Below, one piece after another: positions 63,607-64,000 of a DNA stretch of 64,000 nucleotides; the stretch's first letter is position 1; the number at the start of each line of letters is the position of its first letter. Location of the stretch: positions 18,124,155 through 18,188,154 of the forward strand of contig OW028573.1 in NCBI GenBank assembly GCA_932294295.1, written 5' to 3'. The translations under genes were made by a program, and so were the position numbers. The notes beneath the pieces were generated by a model that was not told where the DNA came from, made no database searches, and worked only from the letters and a program-made list of their open reading frames with translations. The DNA comes from Alitta virens (taxonomy: Eukaryota > Annelida > Polychaeta > Phyllodocida > Nereididae).

Positions 63607-63681
63607 CTCCTAAACGGGCCATCTGCATTCTCGACTCCGACGTGAATTGCTCATCTGACAACGTGGTTTGCGCGTGCACAG
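63607..63681 (-). CDS. Tentative upstream exon of the p140Cap homologue
   Basis: Has an acceptor (ATTACACAG) and a donor (GTAATC) on the minus strand. One frame is open, reading HAQTTLSDEQFTSESRMQMA, and ends in phase 1. It could correspond to the region before the AIP3 domain in p140Cap relatives (compare the MSEAELPLGFSRMNRF region of human SRCIN1), but the similarity is weak. It cannot splice directly to the exon at 56070, which needs phase 2, so at least one exon lies between. Confidence 0.35.
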
Positions 63682-64000
63682 CTGTGTAATGGGTACCACG
63701 TGCTTAAAAGAACGGTTGCCATGACAAACGCGTCAGAAGCATTTTTTGTGGCTGCTGCTTTAGCTACACTCATACCTGAGTCCAACAACAAAGCTGCAAA
63801 CCTAGAACCCATGATGAATAGAAACCACAGCTAACCATATGTATCCTGTACATATTTTGTCACGTCTAGACACACACTATGTTCATGAGAAAGACATTTA
63901 TCATTCTATGATTTAATCTCAAGTAAATCTACCAACATCCGACACACCAAACGGCAATTAATCAGCCTGAATTATAGGTGTCTCCCGCCCAGCTCCGATT
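63682..64000. other. Right edge of window, nothing recognised
   Basis: Mixed AT-rich sequence without exon-like structure that I can support. It is probably a further intron of the minus-strand gene. Confidence 0.4.

Overview
The window is animal nuclear DNA. It is AT-rich, with intron-split genes using GT-AG splice sites, long introns, AATAAA signals and many decayed transposons. The protein families (membrane adenylyl cyclase, dynactin p50, a single-domain hexokinase, a p140Cap/sickle-tail protein) and the element types (PIF/Harbinger, DIRS-like, LINE, tRNA-derived SINEs, TIR miniature elements) suggest a marine invertebrate. A deuterostome such as an echinoderm is my best guess, but the sequence does not settle it. 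There is no bacterial, plasmid or CRISPR content. All exon models were read by eye from splice sites and reading-frame phase.

Layout: (1) 1.8-7.75 kb, + strand: the 3' part of a membrane adenylyl cyclase, seven exons, from the second membrane half through the complete C2 catalytic domain. Its introns carry miniature elements and two tandem-repeat systems. (2) 10.17-14.70 kb: a 4.5-kb PIF/Harbinger transposon with both genes (transposase on +, Myb/SANT-like protein on -) and 45-bp TIRs, all mutated. (3) 18.37-22.55 kb, + strand: a complete dynactin subunit 2 gene, 13 exons, 399 aa. (4) 23.2-33 kb: decayed retroelements (DIRS-like and LINE, both on -), a long perfect hairpin, and a promoter-like first exon. 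(5) 33.06-44.07 kb, + strand: a hexokinase, 13 exons, about 614 aa, with an unusual acidic/basic N-terminal extension of about 133 aa. (6) 45.75-63.7 kb, - strand: a SRCIN1/KIAA1217 (p140Cap/sickle tail) homologue, 14 well-supported exons plus one tentative 5' exon. The hexokinase and p140Cap genes converge, with poly(A) signals about 35 bp apart on opposite strands.

The genes act in separate pathways: cAMP synthesis, dynein cargo transport, glucose phosphorylation, and Src/actin scaffolding. Nothing suggests an operon-like unit.

The most unusual signal is a set of three very small perfect palindromes (35, 29 and 17 nt). All begin CATGGA and end TCCATG, and each is flanked by a perfect 7-bp direct repeat of different sequence, which looks like a target-site duplication. 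I do not recognise a known element class with these properties.
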